NCBI GenBank assembly: GCA_025928655.1
Contig: JAICJC010000029.1
Coordinates: forward strand, 1 to 34,062
Direction: 5' to 3'
Source: Thermoleophilia bacterium
GTDB taxonomy: Bacteria > Actinomycetota > Thermoleophilia > Gaiellales > JAICJC01
Length of the DNA: 34,062 nt
Positions 15,241 to 23,526 of the stretch are shown piece by piece. The stretch's first letter is position 1. The number at the start of each line of letters is the position of its first letter. The position numbers and the translations under genes were made by a program. The notes beneath the pieces were generated by a model, which made no database searches, had not been told where the DNA came from, and was given only the letters and a program-made list of their open reading frames with translations.

Positions 15241-15963
15241 TCATGCGCGCAGCGTGAGGTCGAAGCGGGCCCGGTCGCCGCGGTAGAGGTCGCGGGCGAA
15301 CTCGATCGGGCGGCCGGTCGCGTCACGCGTCGTGCGCACGACCAGGATCGCGGGCGAGCCGGGCCGGGTTGTGAGGTGACGCGCGTCGGCCGGGTTCAGC
15401 GCAGCCGGCTCGAGCGACGTCTCGGCGCTGGCCGGCTCGATGCCGTAGCGGCCGCGCATGACCGTGTAGAGCGACCGGTCGGCGAGCTCGTCGGGGTCCA
15501 GCTTCGGGCACACCTGGCGCGGCACCCAGAACGTCTCCAGGAGCAGCGGCTCGTCGTCGCCGTAGCGCAGCCGGCGCACCATCCAGGCGGCGTCACCGGT
15601 GCCGAGGCCGAGCGCGCGCCGCGCGGCGGCGCCGGGCTCGGAGGTCGTGCGCATCTCCAGCACGCGCCCGCGGGGGTGGATGCCCTGGAGCCGCATCTGC
15701 TCCGAGAAGCCCGCCAGCCGCTCGAGCGAGTGCACGACGCGCGGCGGCGAGACGTACGTGCCCGACCCCGGCCGGCGGTAGACGAGCCCGCGCCGGGCGA
15801 GCAGCTCGAGCGCCTGGCGCGCCGTCATCCGCGAGAGCCCGAAGCGGTCTGCGATGTCGCGCTCGGACTCGAGCCGGTCGTGCGGGCCCAGCTCGCCTGC
15901 CGCGATCTGCCGCTGGAGGGCGTCCGCGACCTCCCGGTAGCGCGGAGCCTGGACGCTTGCCAT
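15241..15963 (-). CDS. GntR-family regulator with UTRA ligand-binding domain
   Basis: 240 residues. The N-terminal winged helix (YREVADALQRQIAAGELGPHD, LESERDIADRFGLSRMTARQ, ALELLARRGLVYRRPGSGTYV) is followed by a UTRA/chorismate-lyase-like effector domain (~85-235: AGFSEQMRLQGIHPRGRVLE, EPLLLETFWVPR, SPAILVVRTTRD). HutC/FarR-subfamily proteins of this kind repress nearby catabolic and transport genes until a ligand binds. It is divergent from the C45/creatininase/Dpp operon with an 81-bp spacer, so it is the likely regulator of that operon and of itself. The start is the ATG at 15963, behind TAGGTT and 6 nt. Confidence 0.95.
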   Translation of the reverse strand: MASVQAPRYREVADALQRQIAAGELGPHDRLESERDIADRFGLSRMTARQALELLARRGLVYRRPGSGTYVSPPRVVHSLERLAGFSEQMRLQGIHPRGRVLEMRTTSEPGAAARRALGLGTGDAAWMVRRLRYGDDEPLLLETFWVPRQVCPKLDPDELADRSLYTVMRGRYGIEPASAETSLEPAALNPADARHLTTRPGSPAILVVRTTRDATGRPIEFARDLYRGDRARFDLTLRA

Positions 15964-15969
15964 CCGTCC

Positions 15970-16038
15970 AACCTACACCCACCACGACAGGCCCGGGTGC
16001 GGTTCGCCCTATACAGACCGGCCTGGGTTTTGTAGCGT
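15970..16038. promoter_or_regulatory. Divergent promoter region between GntR regulator and amidase operon
   Basis: Minus strand: TAGGTT (15970-15975) 6 nt before the regulator's ATG. Plus strand: TAGCGT (16033-16038) 6 nt before the ATG of the C45 gene. Both starts lack a Shine-Dalgarno, so both messages look leaderless. Any GntR operator must lie in these ~70 bp; TATACAG near 16009 is the most AT-rich candidate core, but I see no clean palindrome. Confidence 0.5.
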
Positions 16039-16044
16039 TCTTGA

Positions 16045-17064
16045 ATGCCGCCCCGTCGGATCGAGCTCGTGCGTGTGGCCGGGACGCACCGCGAGGTGGG
16101 GTTCCAGGTCGGCGCCGCGACCGCCGAGGTTGTGCGCCGGCACGCCGCGGCGGTGGACGCCGGGCGGCTCGTCCAGGCGTCCGCCTACCGCGATGTGACG
16201 GCCGCCGAGCTGCCCTGGCTGGTCGAGGAGCTCGACGGCGTCGCCGCCGGCGCGGGCGCCGATCCGCTGGCGGTGTTCGCCGCGTCCATCGAGGAGATCG
16301 CGGTCGAGGAGCCGGCGCCGGCGTCGCGCTGCTCGGACCTCGTCGCCGCGCCGCCGGCGACGCCGGACGGCCACGTCTGGGCGGCGCACAACAACGATCT
16401 CGGCCCCGAGTCCGAGGACGAGCTGATCGCGCTCGAGTGGCGCGTGCCCGGCGACCCGGTCTCGTTCACGATCGGGATCGGTCCCTGGATCAGCGTCGGC
16501 TTCAACTCCGCCGGCCTCGCGCTGACCGGGAACGAGCTCTCCCCGAACGACGACCGCGTGGGCATCCCCCGGCTGCTGCTCGTGCGCGACATCCTGCGCC
16601 GGCGGACGCTGGACGAGGCGATCGAGGCGGCGCTCCATCCCCGTCGCGCCTCCTCGTACAACAACCTCCTGAGCCACCGCGACGGCGGCGTCGTCAGCGT
16701 GGAGGGCTCCGCGACCGATGCCGAGCTCCTCCGGCCCGGCCCGAGCGGCACGCTGGCCCACACCAACCACTACACGAGCCCCAGGATGGCCGCCTACGAG
16801 CGCGACCCGGGCGACATCGCGGGCTCGTGCACGCGCCGGCGCGCGGCCCGGTCGTGGCTCGAGAGCGGCCCGGCGACCCCCGAGCTCCTGCGCGCGGCGC
16901 TGTCCGACCACGAGGGCGCGCCCGACTCGCTGTGCCGGCACGTCGAGCACGGCGCGGCGTCGAAGACTGTCTTTTGGTGCCTTGCCGACGTCACAGAAGG
17001 GACAGTGCGGTACGGTCGCGGAAACCCGTGCGACTCCCAGGAGCAGCGCTACGCCTTCAACTGA
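16045..17064 (+). CDS. C45-family autoproteolytic acyltransferase/amidase (Ntn hydrolase)
   Basis: 339 residues. It resembles the acyl-CoA:6-aminopenicillanate acyltransferase (peptidase C45) family: EVGFQVGAATAEVVRRH near the start, a long helical pro-region, then RCSDLVAAPP with Cys96 as the predicted self-cleavage site and N-terminal nucleophile, VWAAHNNDLG, GFNSAGLALTGNEL, SSYNNLLSHRDGGVVSVEG and AHTNHYTSPRM. Family members cleave or transfer N-acyl amide bonds. It is first in an operon with creatininase, Dpp and DmpA genes, so it probably trims an imported amide. The ATG at 16045 lies 6 nt past TAGCGT. The next gene overlaps or abuts its 3' end. Confidence 0.85.
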   Translation: MPPRRIELVRVAGTHREVGFQVGAATAEVVRRHAAAVDAGRLVQASAYRDVTAAELPWLVEELDGVAAGAGADPLAVFAASIEEIAVEEPAPASRCSDLVAAPPATPDGHVWAAHNNDLGPESEDELIALEWRVPGDPVSFTIGIGPWISVGFNSAGLALTGNELSPNDDRVGIPRLLLVRDILRRRTLDEAIEAALHPRRASSYNNLLSHRDGGVVSVEGSATDAELLRPGPSGTLAHTNHYTSPRMAAYERDPGDIAGSCTRRRAARSWLESGPATPELLRAALSDHEGAPDSLCRHVEHGAASKTVFWCLADVTEGTVRYGRGNPCDSQEQRYAFN

Positions 17065-17884
17065 GACCCACCGCTACGCCCAGCTCACCTGGCCCCAGGT
17101 GGCCGAGTGGGCCCAGCGCGATCCCGTGTGCGTGATCCCGGTCGCGACCCTCGAGGACCACGGCTACCACCTGCCGATCGACACGGACGTCGTGATCGCG
17201 GAGACCCTGGCCGATCTGGCCGTGCAGCGCTGCGAGGGCCGGGCGCTCCTGCTGCCGACGGTGACGCATGGCTACACGCCGCATCACATGGACTTTCCCG
17301 GGCCGATCACGATCGACTGGAAGACGTTCGTCGACGGGCTGCTCGACATCGGCCGCAGCCTCTTCCGGCACCGGTTCTCGCGCATCCTCTTCGTGAACGG
17401 CCACGGGTCGAACGTGCCGCTCGTCGAGATGGCCGCCCGCCTGCTGATGGTCGAGCGGCCGGAGGCCACCGCCGCCTCCTTCTGGTACCTGTCGGGCCCG
17501 GAGTCGGCGGAGCTTCTGCGCAGCACGCGCGACTCCGACTCGCCCGGCGGCATGGCCCATGCCTGCGAGCTCGAGACGTCGCTCTACCTGGCGATCAAGC
17601 CCGAGCTCGTGCAGATGGGCAAGGCGGTGCGCGAGATCCCCGACTGGGGGTCGGAGAACGTGTGGATGGACTGGAACGACGGGCCGCTCTCGGTCAAGGG
17701 CGCCTGGAGCGGATGGACGGAATCGGGCGTCATGGGCGATGCGACGGTGGCGACGGTCGAGAAGGGCAGGCTGTGGCTCGACCGCGCCGTGGCGGAGATC
17801 GCCGGATATATCGATGAGCTGGCCGAGCGCGCCCCGCGCCCGGGCAGGGATCACCATGAACCACCGTGGGAGGAACCCAGATGA
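16982..17884 (+). CDS. Creatininase-family amidohydrolase
   Basis: Up to 300 residues; the conserved part begins at HRYAQLTWPQVAEWA (about 17072). The family's metal-binding motifs are present: EDHGYHLPIDTD (Glu, His, Asp), HGYTPHHMDFPGPITI, VNGHGSN and HACELETSLYLAIKPELVQ. The family hydrolyses cyclic or linear amides such as creatinine and F420/riboflavin precursors using two metal ions. The start is a problem: between the conserved N-terminus and a TTG at 16982 there is no ATG, GTG or TTG in frame, so either the TTG is used, overlapping the C45 gene by 83 bp, or translation starts at a non-standard codon near 17064. The C-terminus overlaps the next gene as ATGA. Confidence 0.87.
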   Translation: MPTSQKGQCGTVAETRATPRSSATPSTETHRYAQLTWPQVAEWAQRDPVCVIPVATLEDHGYHLPIDTDVVIAETLADLAVQRCEGRALLLPTVTHGYTPHHMDFPGPITIDWKTFVDGLLDIGRSLFRHRFSRILFVNGHGSNVPLVEMAARLLMVERPEATAASFWYLSGPESAELLRSTRDSDSPGGMAHACELETSLYLAIKPELVQMGKAVREIPDWGSENVWMDWNDGPLSVKGAWSGWTESGVMGDATVATVEKGRLWLDRAVAEIAGYIDELAERAPRPGRDHHEPPWEEPR

Positions 17885-19569
17885 GAGCGCGCATGTTGAT
17901 CGCGACGACCATGCTCGCGGCCGTGGTGGCGCTGGCCGCCGGCTGTGGCGGAGGCGGCACGTCGGGCGGAGGCGGCGGCGGCGGCGGAGGTGTCGTCAAG
18001 GGCGGCATCCTGCGCGTGGGCACGACGAACTACATCGACGCCCTGAACCCGTTCGTGGCCATCGAGAGCCAGTCCTACAACGCCTTCGTGATGGAGTACC
18101 CGCAGCTCGTCCAGTACGGCCCCGGGCCGAAGCTCGAGGGCGACTGGGCCACCAGCTGGTCGCACTCCAGCGACGGCCTCACCTGGACGTTCCACGTGAA
18201 GCCGGGCAAGTGGTCGGACGGCAAGCCCCTGACCGCCGCGGACGCCGCCTGGACCGGGAACACGATCGTCAAGTACGGCGCCGGACCGGCCGCGTACCTG
18301 GCGGCCGCGCTCACCCACGTGACGAAGATGGACGCGCCCAACGCGTCGACGCTCGTCATCCACTACGACAAGCCGATCGCCAACGTCCTGCCGCAGCTCG
18401 AGCAGTTCTGGGTCCTGCCCGAGCACGTGTGGGGCCCGCTGGTCGGATCGGACGGGAAGGGCCTCAAGTCCTACCGGCCCGAGCAGCACCTGCCCACCGT
18501 CTCGGGCGGCGCCTACGAGATCACCAAGTACCAGGAGAAGGGCACGACGGTCTTCAAGCCCAACCCGAACTTCTACGGGCCGAAGTCGAACGCCGACGCC
18601 GTGGCGCTCACGTACTACACGAACTCGACGTCGATGATCGCCGACCTCCAGAACGGCAACATCGACTTCGCCGACCAGGTCCCGTACAACGCGATCTCGT
18701 CGCTGAAGTCGAGCGGGCAGTTCAAGATCGACTCGGTGGCGAGCTCCGAGGTCACGAACATCACGATCAACTCGAACCCGCTCAAGACCAAGAACCGCGA
18801 GCTGCTCGACCCGAACGTGCGCGAGGCGCTCGAGTACGCGACCGACCGCAACCAGATCGTGAACGTGATCTACGCCGGCTACGCGCAGCCGTGGGCGAAC
18901 ATGCTGTCGGTCCAGTCGGGCAAGTTCTGGCTGAACCCCGCCATCAAGCCGCTGCCGTACGACACGGACAAGGCCAACCAGATCCTCGACTCGCTCGGGT
19001 ACAAGAAGGGGCCGGGCGGCATCCGGGTGGTGCCGGCGACGACGGGCAAGTACGCCCAGCCGGCGCACAAGATGGAGTACAACGTCATCGTCCCCGACAG
19101 CCTGGACTTCAACGGCGACCGCCAGTTCCAGATCATCGCCGACACCTGGGCCAAGGTCGGGATCAAGCTGCACGAGGTGGCGGGCGGCGACAGCGGTCAG
19201 GCCTACGGGCTCGAGACCGCCGGCAAGTACACGAAGTTCGACTTCGCCACCTGGGACTGGGCCGAGTACATCGACCCCGACGCACAGCTCTCGTACATGA
19301 CGCGCGGCCAGTGGTACAGCTGGAACGACACCGGCTACAACAACCCTGTCTTCGACAAGCAGTACCTGCAGCAGGCCACGCTGACCGATCCCAAGCAGCG
19401 CCAGGCGCTCGTGTGGAAGATGGAGGCCGAGATCGCGCACGACCGGCCGTACATCCAGCTGGTCGACGAGGGCCTCGTGACGGCAAACGACAAGAGCTGG
19501 ACGGGCTTCTACCCCGACCTGGGCGCTTACTGCAAGTGCTACTACACGTCGCCACACAAGACCGGATAG
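17881..19569 (+). CDS. Peptide/nickel-type ABC transporter substrate-binding lipoprotein (SBP family 5)
   Basis: 562 residues. A signal peptide and lipobox (VALAAGC) are followed by a run of about nine glycines as a tether, then a DppA/OppA-type domain: GGILRVGTTNYIDALNPF, WATSWSHSSDGLTWTFHVKP, GGAYEITKYQEKGTTVFKPN, FYGPKSNADAVALTYY, and VREALEYATDRNQIVNVIYAG. It captures short peptides or similar cationic or amide ligands outside the cell. The ATG at 17881 has GGGAGGAA about 6 nt before it and overlaps the creatininase stop. The DppBCDF genes follow, so this is the ligand receptor of the importer. Confidence 0.95.
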   Translation: MRARMLIATTMLAAVVALAAGCGGGGTSGGGGGGGGGVVKGGILRVGTTNYIDALNPFVAIESQSYNAFVMEYPQLVQYGPGPKLEGDWATSWSHSSDGLTWTFHVKPGKWSDGKPLTAADAAWTGNTIVKYGAGPAAYLAAALTHVTKMDAPNASTLVIHYDKPIANVLPQLEQFWVLPEHVWGPLVGSDGKGLKSYRPEQHLPTVSGGAYEITKYQEKGTTVFKPNPNFYGPKSNADAVALTYYTNSTSMIADLQNGNIDFADQVPYNAISSLKSSGQFKIDSVASSEVTNITINSNPLKTKNRELLDPNVREALEYATDRNQIVNVIYAGYAQPWANMLSVQSGKFWLNPAIKPLPYDTDKANQILDSLGYKKGPGGIRVVPATTGKYAQPAHKMEYNVIVPDSLDFNGDRQFQIIADTWAKVGIKLHEVAGGDSGQAYGLETAGKYTKFDFATWDWAEYIDPDAQLSYMTRGQWYSWNDTGYNNPVFDKQYLQQATLTDPKQRQALVWKMEAEIAHDRPYIQLVDEGLVTANDKSWTGFYPDLGAYCKCYYTSPHKTG

Positions 19570-19602
19570 GCAGCTGAACCGCGTCGAGAAGCAGAGGACG
19601 CC

Positions 19603-20577
19603 GTGAGGGGTATGGACTACATCGTCAAGCGAACCGCGTTCGCGATCGTGACGGTGTTCGTCGCCATCACCCTCAACTTCGTGCTGTTCCGGCTCCTGCC
19701 GGGGAACGCCGTGTCCGGCCTGCGCTGCCAGCACTGCACGAAGCAATTCCGCGAGTCGATCGTGAAGCAGTACGGCCTCGACAAGCCGAAGCTGCAGCAG
19801 TACGTCATCTACGTCGAGCGGCTCGCGCACGGCGATCTCGGCACCTCGATCGCCGACAACCGGCCCGTGTGGGACGACATCCGCACGCCGCTCGTGAACA
19901 CCCTGCCGATGATCGTGGTCGGGACGGTGATCTCGATCATCATCGGGATCATCTCGGGGGTGGTGGCCGCCTGGCGGCGCGGCACGGCCGCGGACTCGGC
20001 CAACCTGTGGACGGCACTCGCGTTCTACGCGATGCCGACCCAGTGGATCGCCCTGCTCGTGATCTTCTACATCGCCATCCCGCTCGGCCTGCCGGCGAGC
20101 GGCATCGAGTCGAACACGCTCGGCATCCTCTCGACCCCGTCGACCTGGGCGGTGTTCAGCGACCGCGTCTCGCACCTGTTCCTGCCGGCGCTCACGCTCG
20201 GCGTCGGGCTCTACGGCGAGTACTCGCTCGTGGTGCGCTCGTCGATGCTCGAGACGCTCGGCGAGGACTACGTGCTCACGGCCCGCGCGAAGGGGATGCG
20301 CAACTGGACGATCGTGTGGAAGCATGCGCTCCGAAACGCCATGCTTCCGCTGGTGACGCTGATCGCCCTCTCGCTCGGCTCGATCGTCGCAGGTGCGATC
20401 GTGGTCGAGGACGTCTTCTCGTATCCGGGCATCGGGCTGGCCACGATCGATGCGATCAGCAAGCGTGATTACCCCGTGCTGCAGGGGATCTTCCTGATCC
20501 TGACGATGTCGGTGATCGTGGCCAACTACATCGCCGACCTCGTCTACTTCAAGCTCGACCCGCGGGTGACCGAGTGA
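19603..20577 (+). CDS. dppB: Dipeptide-type ABC transporter permease DppB
   Basis: 324 residues and six hydrophobic segments. The DppB signatures are present: N-terminal VKRTAFAIVTVFVAITLNFV, FRLLPGNAV, a periplasmic loop with QYGLDKPKLQQYVIYVERL and GDLGTSI, and the coupling motif EDYVLTARAKGMRNWTIVWK with HALRNAMLPLVTLIAL. An unusual Cys pair (LRCQHCTKQF) sits in the first periplasmic loop. The GTG at 19603 has AGAGGA upstream; the ATG at 19612 is an alternative. Its stop overlaps the dppC GTG by 4 bp. Confidence 0.95.
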   Translation: MRGMDYIVKRTAFAIVTVFVAITLNFVLFRLLPGNAVSGLRCQHCTKQFRESIVKQYGLDKPKLQQYVIYVERLAHGDLGTSIADNRPVWDDIRTPLVNTLPMIVVGTVISIIIGIISGVVAAWRRGTAADSANLWTALAFYAMPTQWIALLVIFYIAIPLGLPASGIESNTLGILSTPSTWAVFSDRVSHLFLPALTLGVGLYGEYSLVVRSSMLETLGEDYVLTARAKGMRNWTIVWKHALRNAMLPLVTLIALSLGSIVAGAIVVEDVFSYPGIGLATIDAISKRDYPVLQGIFLILTMSVIVANYIADLVYFKLDPRVTE

Positions 20578-21527
20578 GCGAGGTCGTCCAGGTCGCCGAG
20601 GCCGCCCCCGTCGCGGCCGCCTCCACGACCCGGCGCGGGTTCGTGCGCCACGTGATGCTGGGCCAGAAGGTGGCGCTCGTGGGGGCGATCGTGCTGCTCT
20701 TCTTCATCGTGATTGCCGTCATCGGCCCCTGGATCGAGCCGTACAGCACCACGACGCAGGTCGGGAAGGTGTACGCGCCCCCGACCGGCAAGCACGTGCT
20801 TGGGCTCGACGACGGCGGCATCGACATGCTGTCCGAGGTGATCCAGGGCGCCCGTGTCTCGATGATCGTCGGATTCGCCGGCGCGGCGGTGGCGATGCTG
20901 ATCGGCGGCGGGGTCGGGCTGCTGTCCGGCTACTTCGGCGGCAAGACCGACATCGCGCTCATGCGCATCACCGACTACTTCCTGGTCATCCCGGACGTGC
21001 CGCTCATGATCGTGGCGGCCGCGGTGTTCGGCCGCAGCCTCGTGAACGTGATCCTGATCATCGGGGTGATCTACTGGACGAGCACGGCGCGGCTGATCAG
21101 GGCGCAGGTGAAATCCGTCCGCGAGCGGGTCTACGTGAAACGCGCCCGCGCCCTCGGCGGCGGCCACGGGCGGCTGCTCTGGAAGCACATCACGCCCCAG
21201 GTGGCGCCGCTGCTCGTCGCGAACACCGTGCTCACCATCGCGATCGCCGTCTTCGCCGAGACGTACATCGCATTCCTCGGCCTGGAAGACCCGTCCACGA
21301 TCTCCTGGGGCAAGCTGATCCAGAACTCGCTCACCGGCGGCGCCATCTTCCACAAGGCCTGGTGGGCGATCATCCCGCCGGGCCTCTGCGTCACCATCGT
21401 GATCCTGGCCGCGACGATGATGGGCCAGGCGATGGAGGACGCGCTCAACCCGCGCCTGCGCGTCGGCCACCTCTCCGTCCGCCGCTTCCGCCTGCGGCCG
21501 CTGCGGGGGAGGCTCGACTCCGAGTGA
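20574..21527 (+). CDS. dppC: Dipeptide-type ABC transporter permease DppC
   Basis: 317 residues with an N-terminal cytoplasmic stretch, then about six hydrophobic segments. Diagnostic parts are KVALVGAIVLLFFIVIAVIG, GKHVLGLDDGGIDMLSEVIQ (typically HxLGTDxxGRDxLSR; here Asp replaces the usual Arg-containing form) and GARVSMIVGF, plus the coupling motif ERVYVKRARALGGGHGRLLW and HITPQVAPLLVANTVL. It pairs with DppB to form the channel. The GTG start overlaps dppB and the stop overlaps dppD, both by 4 bp. Confidence 0.95.
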   Translation: MSEVVQVAEAAPVAAASTTRRGFVRHVMLGQKVALVGAIVLLFFIVIAVIGPWIEPYSTTTQVGKVYAPPTGKHVLGLDDGGIDMLSEVIQGARVSMIVGFAGAAVAMLIGGGVGLLSGYFGGKTDIALMRITDYFLVIPDVPLMIVAAAVFGRSLVNVILIIGVIYWTSTARLIRAQVKSVRERVYVKRARALGGGHGRLLWKHITPQVAPLLVANTVLTIAIAVFAETYIAFLGLEDPSTISWGKLIQNSLTGGAIFHKAWWAIIPPGLCVTIVILAATMMGQAMEDALNPRLRVGHLSVRRFRLRPLRGRLDSE

Positions 21528-22504
21528 CGGCGGCCGCTCCCGTGCTCAGCGTCGAGGGTCTCGAGGTCTGGTTCGACGTGCCCGGGGGCGAGCTGCACGC
21601 CGTCCAGGGCGTCGCGTTCGACCTGTTCCCCGGTGAGCGCATGGGGCTCGTCGGCGAGTCGGGCTGCGGCAAGACCACGACGATCCTCGCGCTCATGGGC
21701 CTCCTGCCGCCGAGCGCGAGCGTTGCGGGCCGGGTGCTGCTCGACGGCGAGGACGTGCTCGCGAAGGGCGAGGACTCGGTCTCGCCTCACCGCTGGCGCG
21801 ACGTCGCCATGGTGTTCCAGGGCGCGATGAACGCGTTCAACCCCGTGAAGACCGTCGGGTCGCAGATCGTCGAGCCGATGGAGCTCCACGGGGTCGCCTC
21901 GGGGCGGGCCGCGCGCAACCAGGCCGCGGAGCTGCTCGAGATGGTCGGGATCTCCGGCTCGCGCGCCGACCGCTACCCGCACGAGTTCTCGGGCGGCATG
22001 CGCCAGCGGGCGGCGATCGCGATGGCGCTCGCCTGCAGCCCGAAGGTGCTGCTCGCCGACGAGCCCACGACGGCGCTCGACGTGATGGTGCAGGCCCAGA
22101 TCCTGGAGCTGCTGGTGCGGCTCACCGACGACCTGGGACTGGCGATGATCCTCGTGACCCACGATCTGCCCGTCGTGGCCCAGGTGTGCGGGCGGGCGGC
22201 AGTGATGTACGCGGGCAAGGTGGCCGAGTCGGGGCCGATCGAGACGCTCTTTCACGACCCCCGCCACCCCTACACCCGCATGCTCTTCCAGGCGACGCCC
22301 GATCTGCACGGCGACGACGAGGTGGCCTCGATCCCGGGCGCGCCGCCGCGGCTCGACCGCGAGGTGCTCGGCTGCCCGTTCCACCCCCGCTGCGACTCGG
22401 CCTTCTCGCGCTGCCCGGTGGAGGAGCCGCGCCTGCGCGAGGTCGGCGACAACCATACGGCCGCCTGCCACCTGAACGACGTCCCGATGCAGGTGGCGCA
22501 GTGA
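21524..22504 (+). CDS. dppD: Dipeptide-type ABC transporter ATP-binding protein DppD
   Basis: 326 residues. Walker A GESGCGKTT, Q-loop MVFQGAMNAFNPVKTVG, signature FSGGMRQRAAIAMAL, Walker B VLLADEPTTALD and switch His in LVTHDLPVV. The C-terminal oligopeptide-transporter extension HPYTRMLFQATPD ... CPFHPRCDSAFSRCPVEEP, with its conserved Cys cluster that often holds an iron-sulfur centre, is present. The GTG at 21524 is chosen from the 4-bp overlap with dppC; the domain begins at once (VLSVEGLEVWF). Confidence 0.95.
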   Translation: MTAAAPVLSVEGLEVWFDVPGGELHAVQGVAFDLFPGERMGLVGESGCGKTTTILALMGLLPPSASVAGRVLLDGEDVLAKGEDSVSPHRWRDVAMVFQGAMNAFNPVKTVGSQIVEPMELHGVASGRAARNQAAELLEMVGISGSRADRYPHEFSGGMRQRAAIAMALACSPKVLLADEPTTALDVMVQAQILELLVRLTDDLGLAMILVTHDLPVVAQVCGRAAVMYAGKVAESGPIETLFHDPRHPYTRMLFQATPDLHGDDEVASIPGAPPRLDREVLGCPFHPRCDSAFSRCPVEEPRLREVGDNHTAACHLNDVPMQVAQ

Positions 22505-23526
22505 GCGCCGCAGAGGTCGGCGCCGTCACGGCGAACGGCTCGCTGCTCGAGGTCCAGGGCCTCGTCACCCGCTACCCGGTGCCGCGCGGCCTCCTCGGCA
22601 CGCTGCGGCGCCAGGAGCAGGAGCACGTGCACGCCGTCGAGGGTGTCGACTTCTCCGTCGGGCTGGGGGAGATGCTCGCGCTCGTCGGGGAGTCCGGGTG
22701 CGGAAAGACCACGACCGCCCAGACGGTGATGCGGATGGTCGACGCCGACGCTGGCCGGATCCTGTTCCGCGGCCGGGACATCTCCCACCTGACCCAGCGG
22801 CAGCTGCGGCCGCTGCGCCGCGAGATGCAGATCATCTACCAGGATCCGTACGAATCGCTCGATCCCCGCTACCGCGTGCGCGACACCGTCGCGGAACCGC
22901 TCCTGATCCACGGCATCGGCGGCAAGGCGGCCGAGCGGGACGCGCTGGTGGTGCAGGCCCTCGTCCAGGCGGGCCTGGAGCCGCCCGAGCTCTACCTCGA
23001 CCGGTTCCCACACGAGCTCTCGGGCGGCCAGCGGCAGCGGGTCGCGATCGCCGCGGCGATGGTGCTGAAGCCGAAGCTGCTGCTCGCGGACGAGCCGGTG
23101 TCGATGCTGGACGTGTCGGTGCGCGCGGGCATCCTGCGGCTGCTGGACGAGCTGCGCCGCGACGGGCTCGCCATCGTGATGATCACCCATGACCTGTCGA
23201 CGGCCGCCCACTTCGCCGACCGGATCGCCGTGATGTACCTGGGCCGGATCGTCGAGGAGGGGCCGGCGAAGGACGTCGTCCGCAACCCGCTCCACCCGTA
23301 CACGAAGGCGCTGATCTCCGTCGTGCCGAAGCGCGACCCGCGCGACTCGACGGAGCCCCAGATCCTCAAGGGGGAGACGCCGAACCCCATCCATATCCCG
23401 TCCGGCTGCCGCTTCCACCCCCGCTGCCCGATCGCGCAGGAGGAGTGCCGCAGCATCGACCCCGAGCTGCGCCGCCCGGCCTCGGCGAAGTCGCCGGAGC
23501 ACCGCGCCGCCTGCATCCTGGCATGA
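22501..23526 (+). CDS. dppF: Dipeptide-type ABC transporter ATP-binding protein DppF
   Basis: 341 residues. LLEVQGLVTRYPVPRG is followed by Walker A GESGCGKTT, IIYQDPYESLDPRYRVRD, signature LSGGQRQRVAIAAAM, Walker B LLLADEPVSMLDVSVRAGIL and MITHDLSTAA, then the C-terminal extension NPLHPYTKALISVVPK and GCRFHPRCPIAQEECRS. It forms the ATPase heterodimer with DppD. The GTG start at 22501 overlaps dppD by 4 bp; its stop overlaps the ATG of the DmpA-family gene (ATGA). Confidence 0.95.
   Translation: MSAAEVGAVTANGSLLEVQGLVTRYPVPRGLLGTLRRQEQEHVHAVEGVDFSVGLGEMLALVGESGCGKTTTAQTVMRMVDADAGRILFRGRDISHLTQRQLRPLRREMQIIYQDPYESLDPRYRVRDTVAEPLLIHGIGGKAAERDALVVQALVQAGLEPPELYLDRFPHELSGGQRQRVAIAAAMVLKPKLLLADEPVSMLDVSVRAGILRLLDELRRDGLAIVMITHDLSTAAHFADRIAVMYLGRIVEEGPAKDVVRNPLHPYTKALISVVPKRDPRDSTEPQILKGETPNPIHIPSGCRFHPRCPIAQEECRSIDPELRRPASAKSPEHRAACILA

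Noticed and set aside
16964-16976. AAGACTGTCTT, another palindrome with a CTG centre, in the C45 gene
   Set aside because: Arms are only 4 bp and the encoded residues (SKTVFW) fit the family's normal C-terminus, so chance is sufficient.
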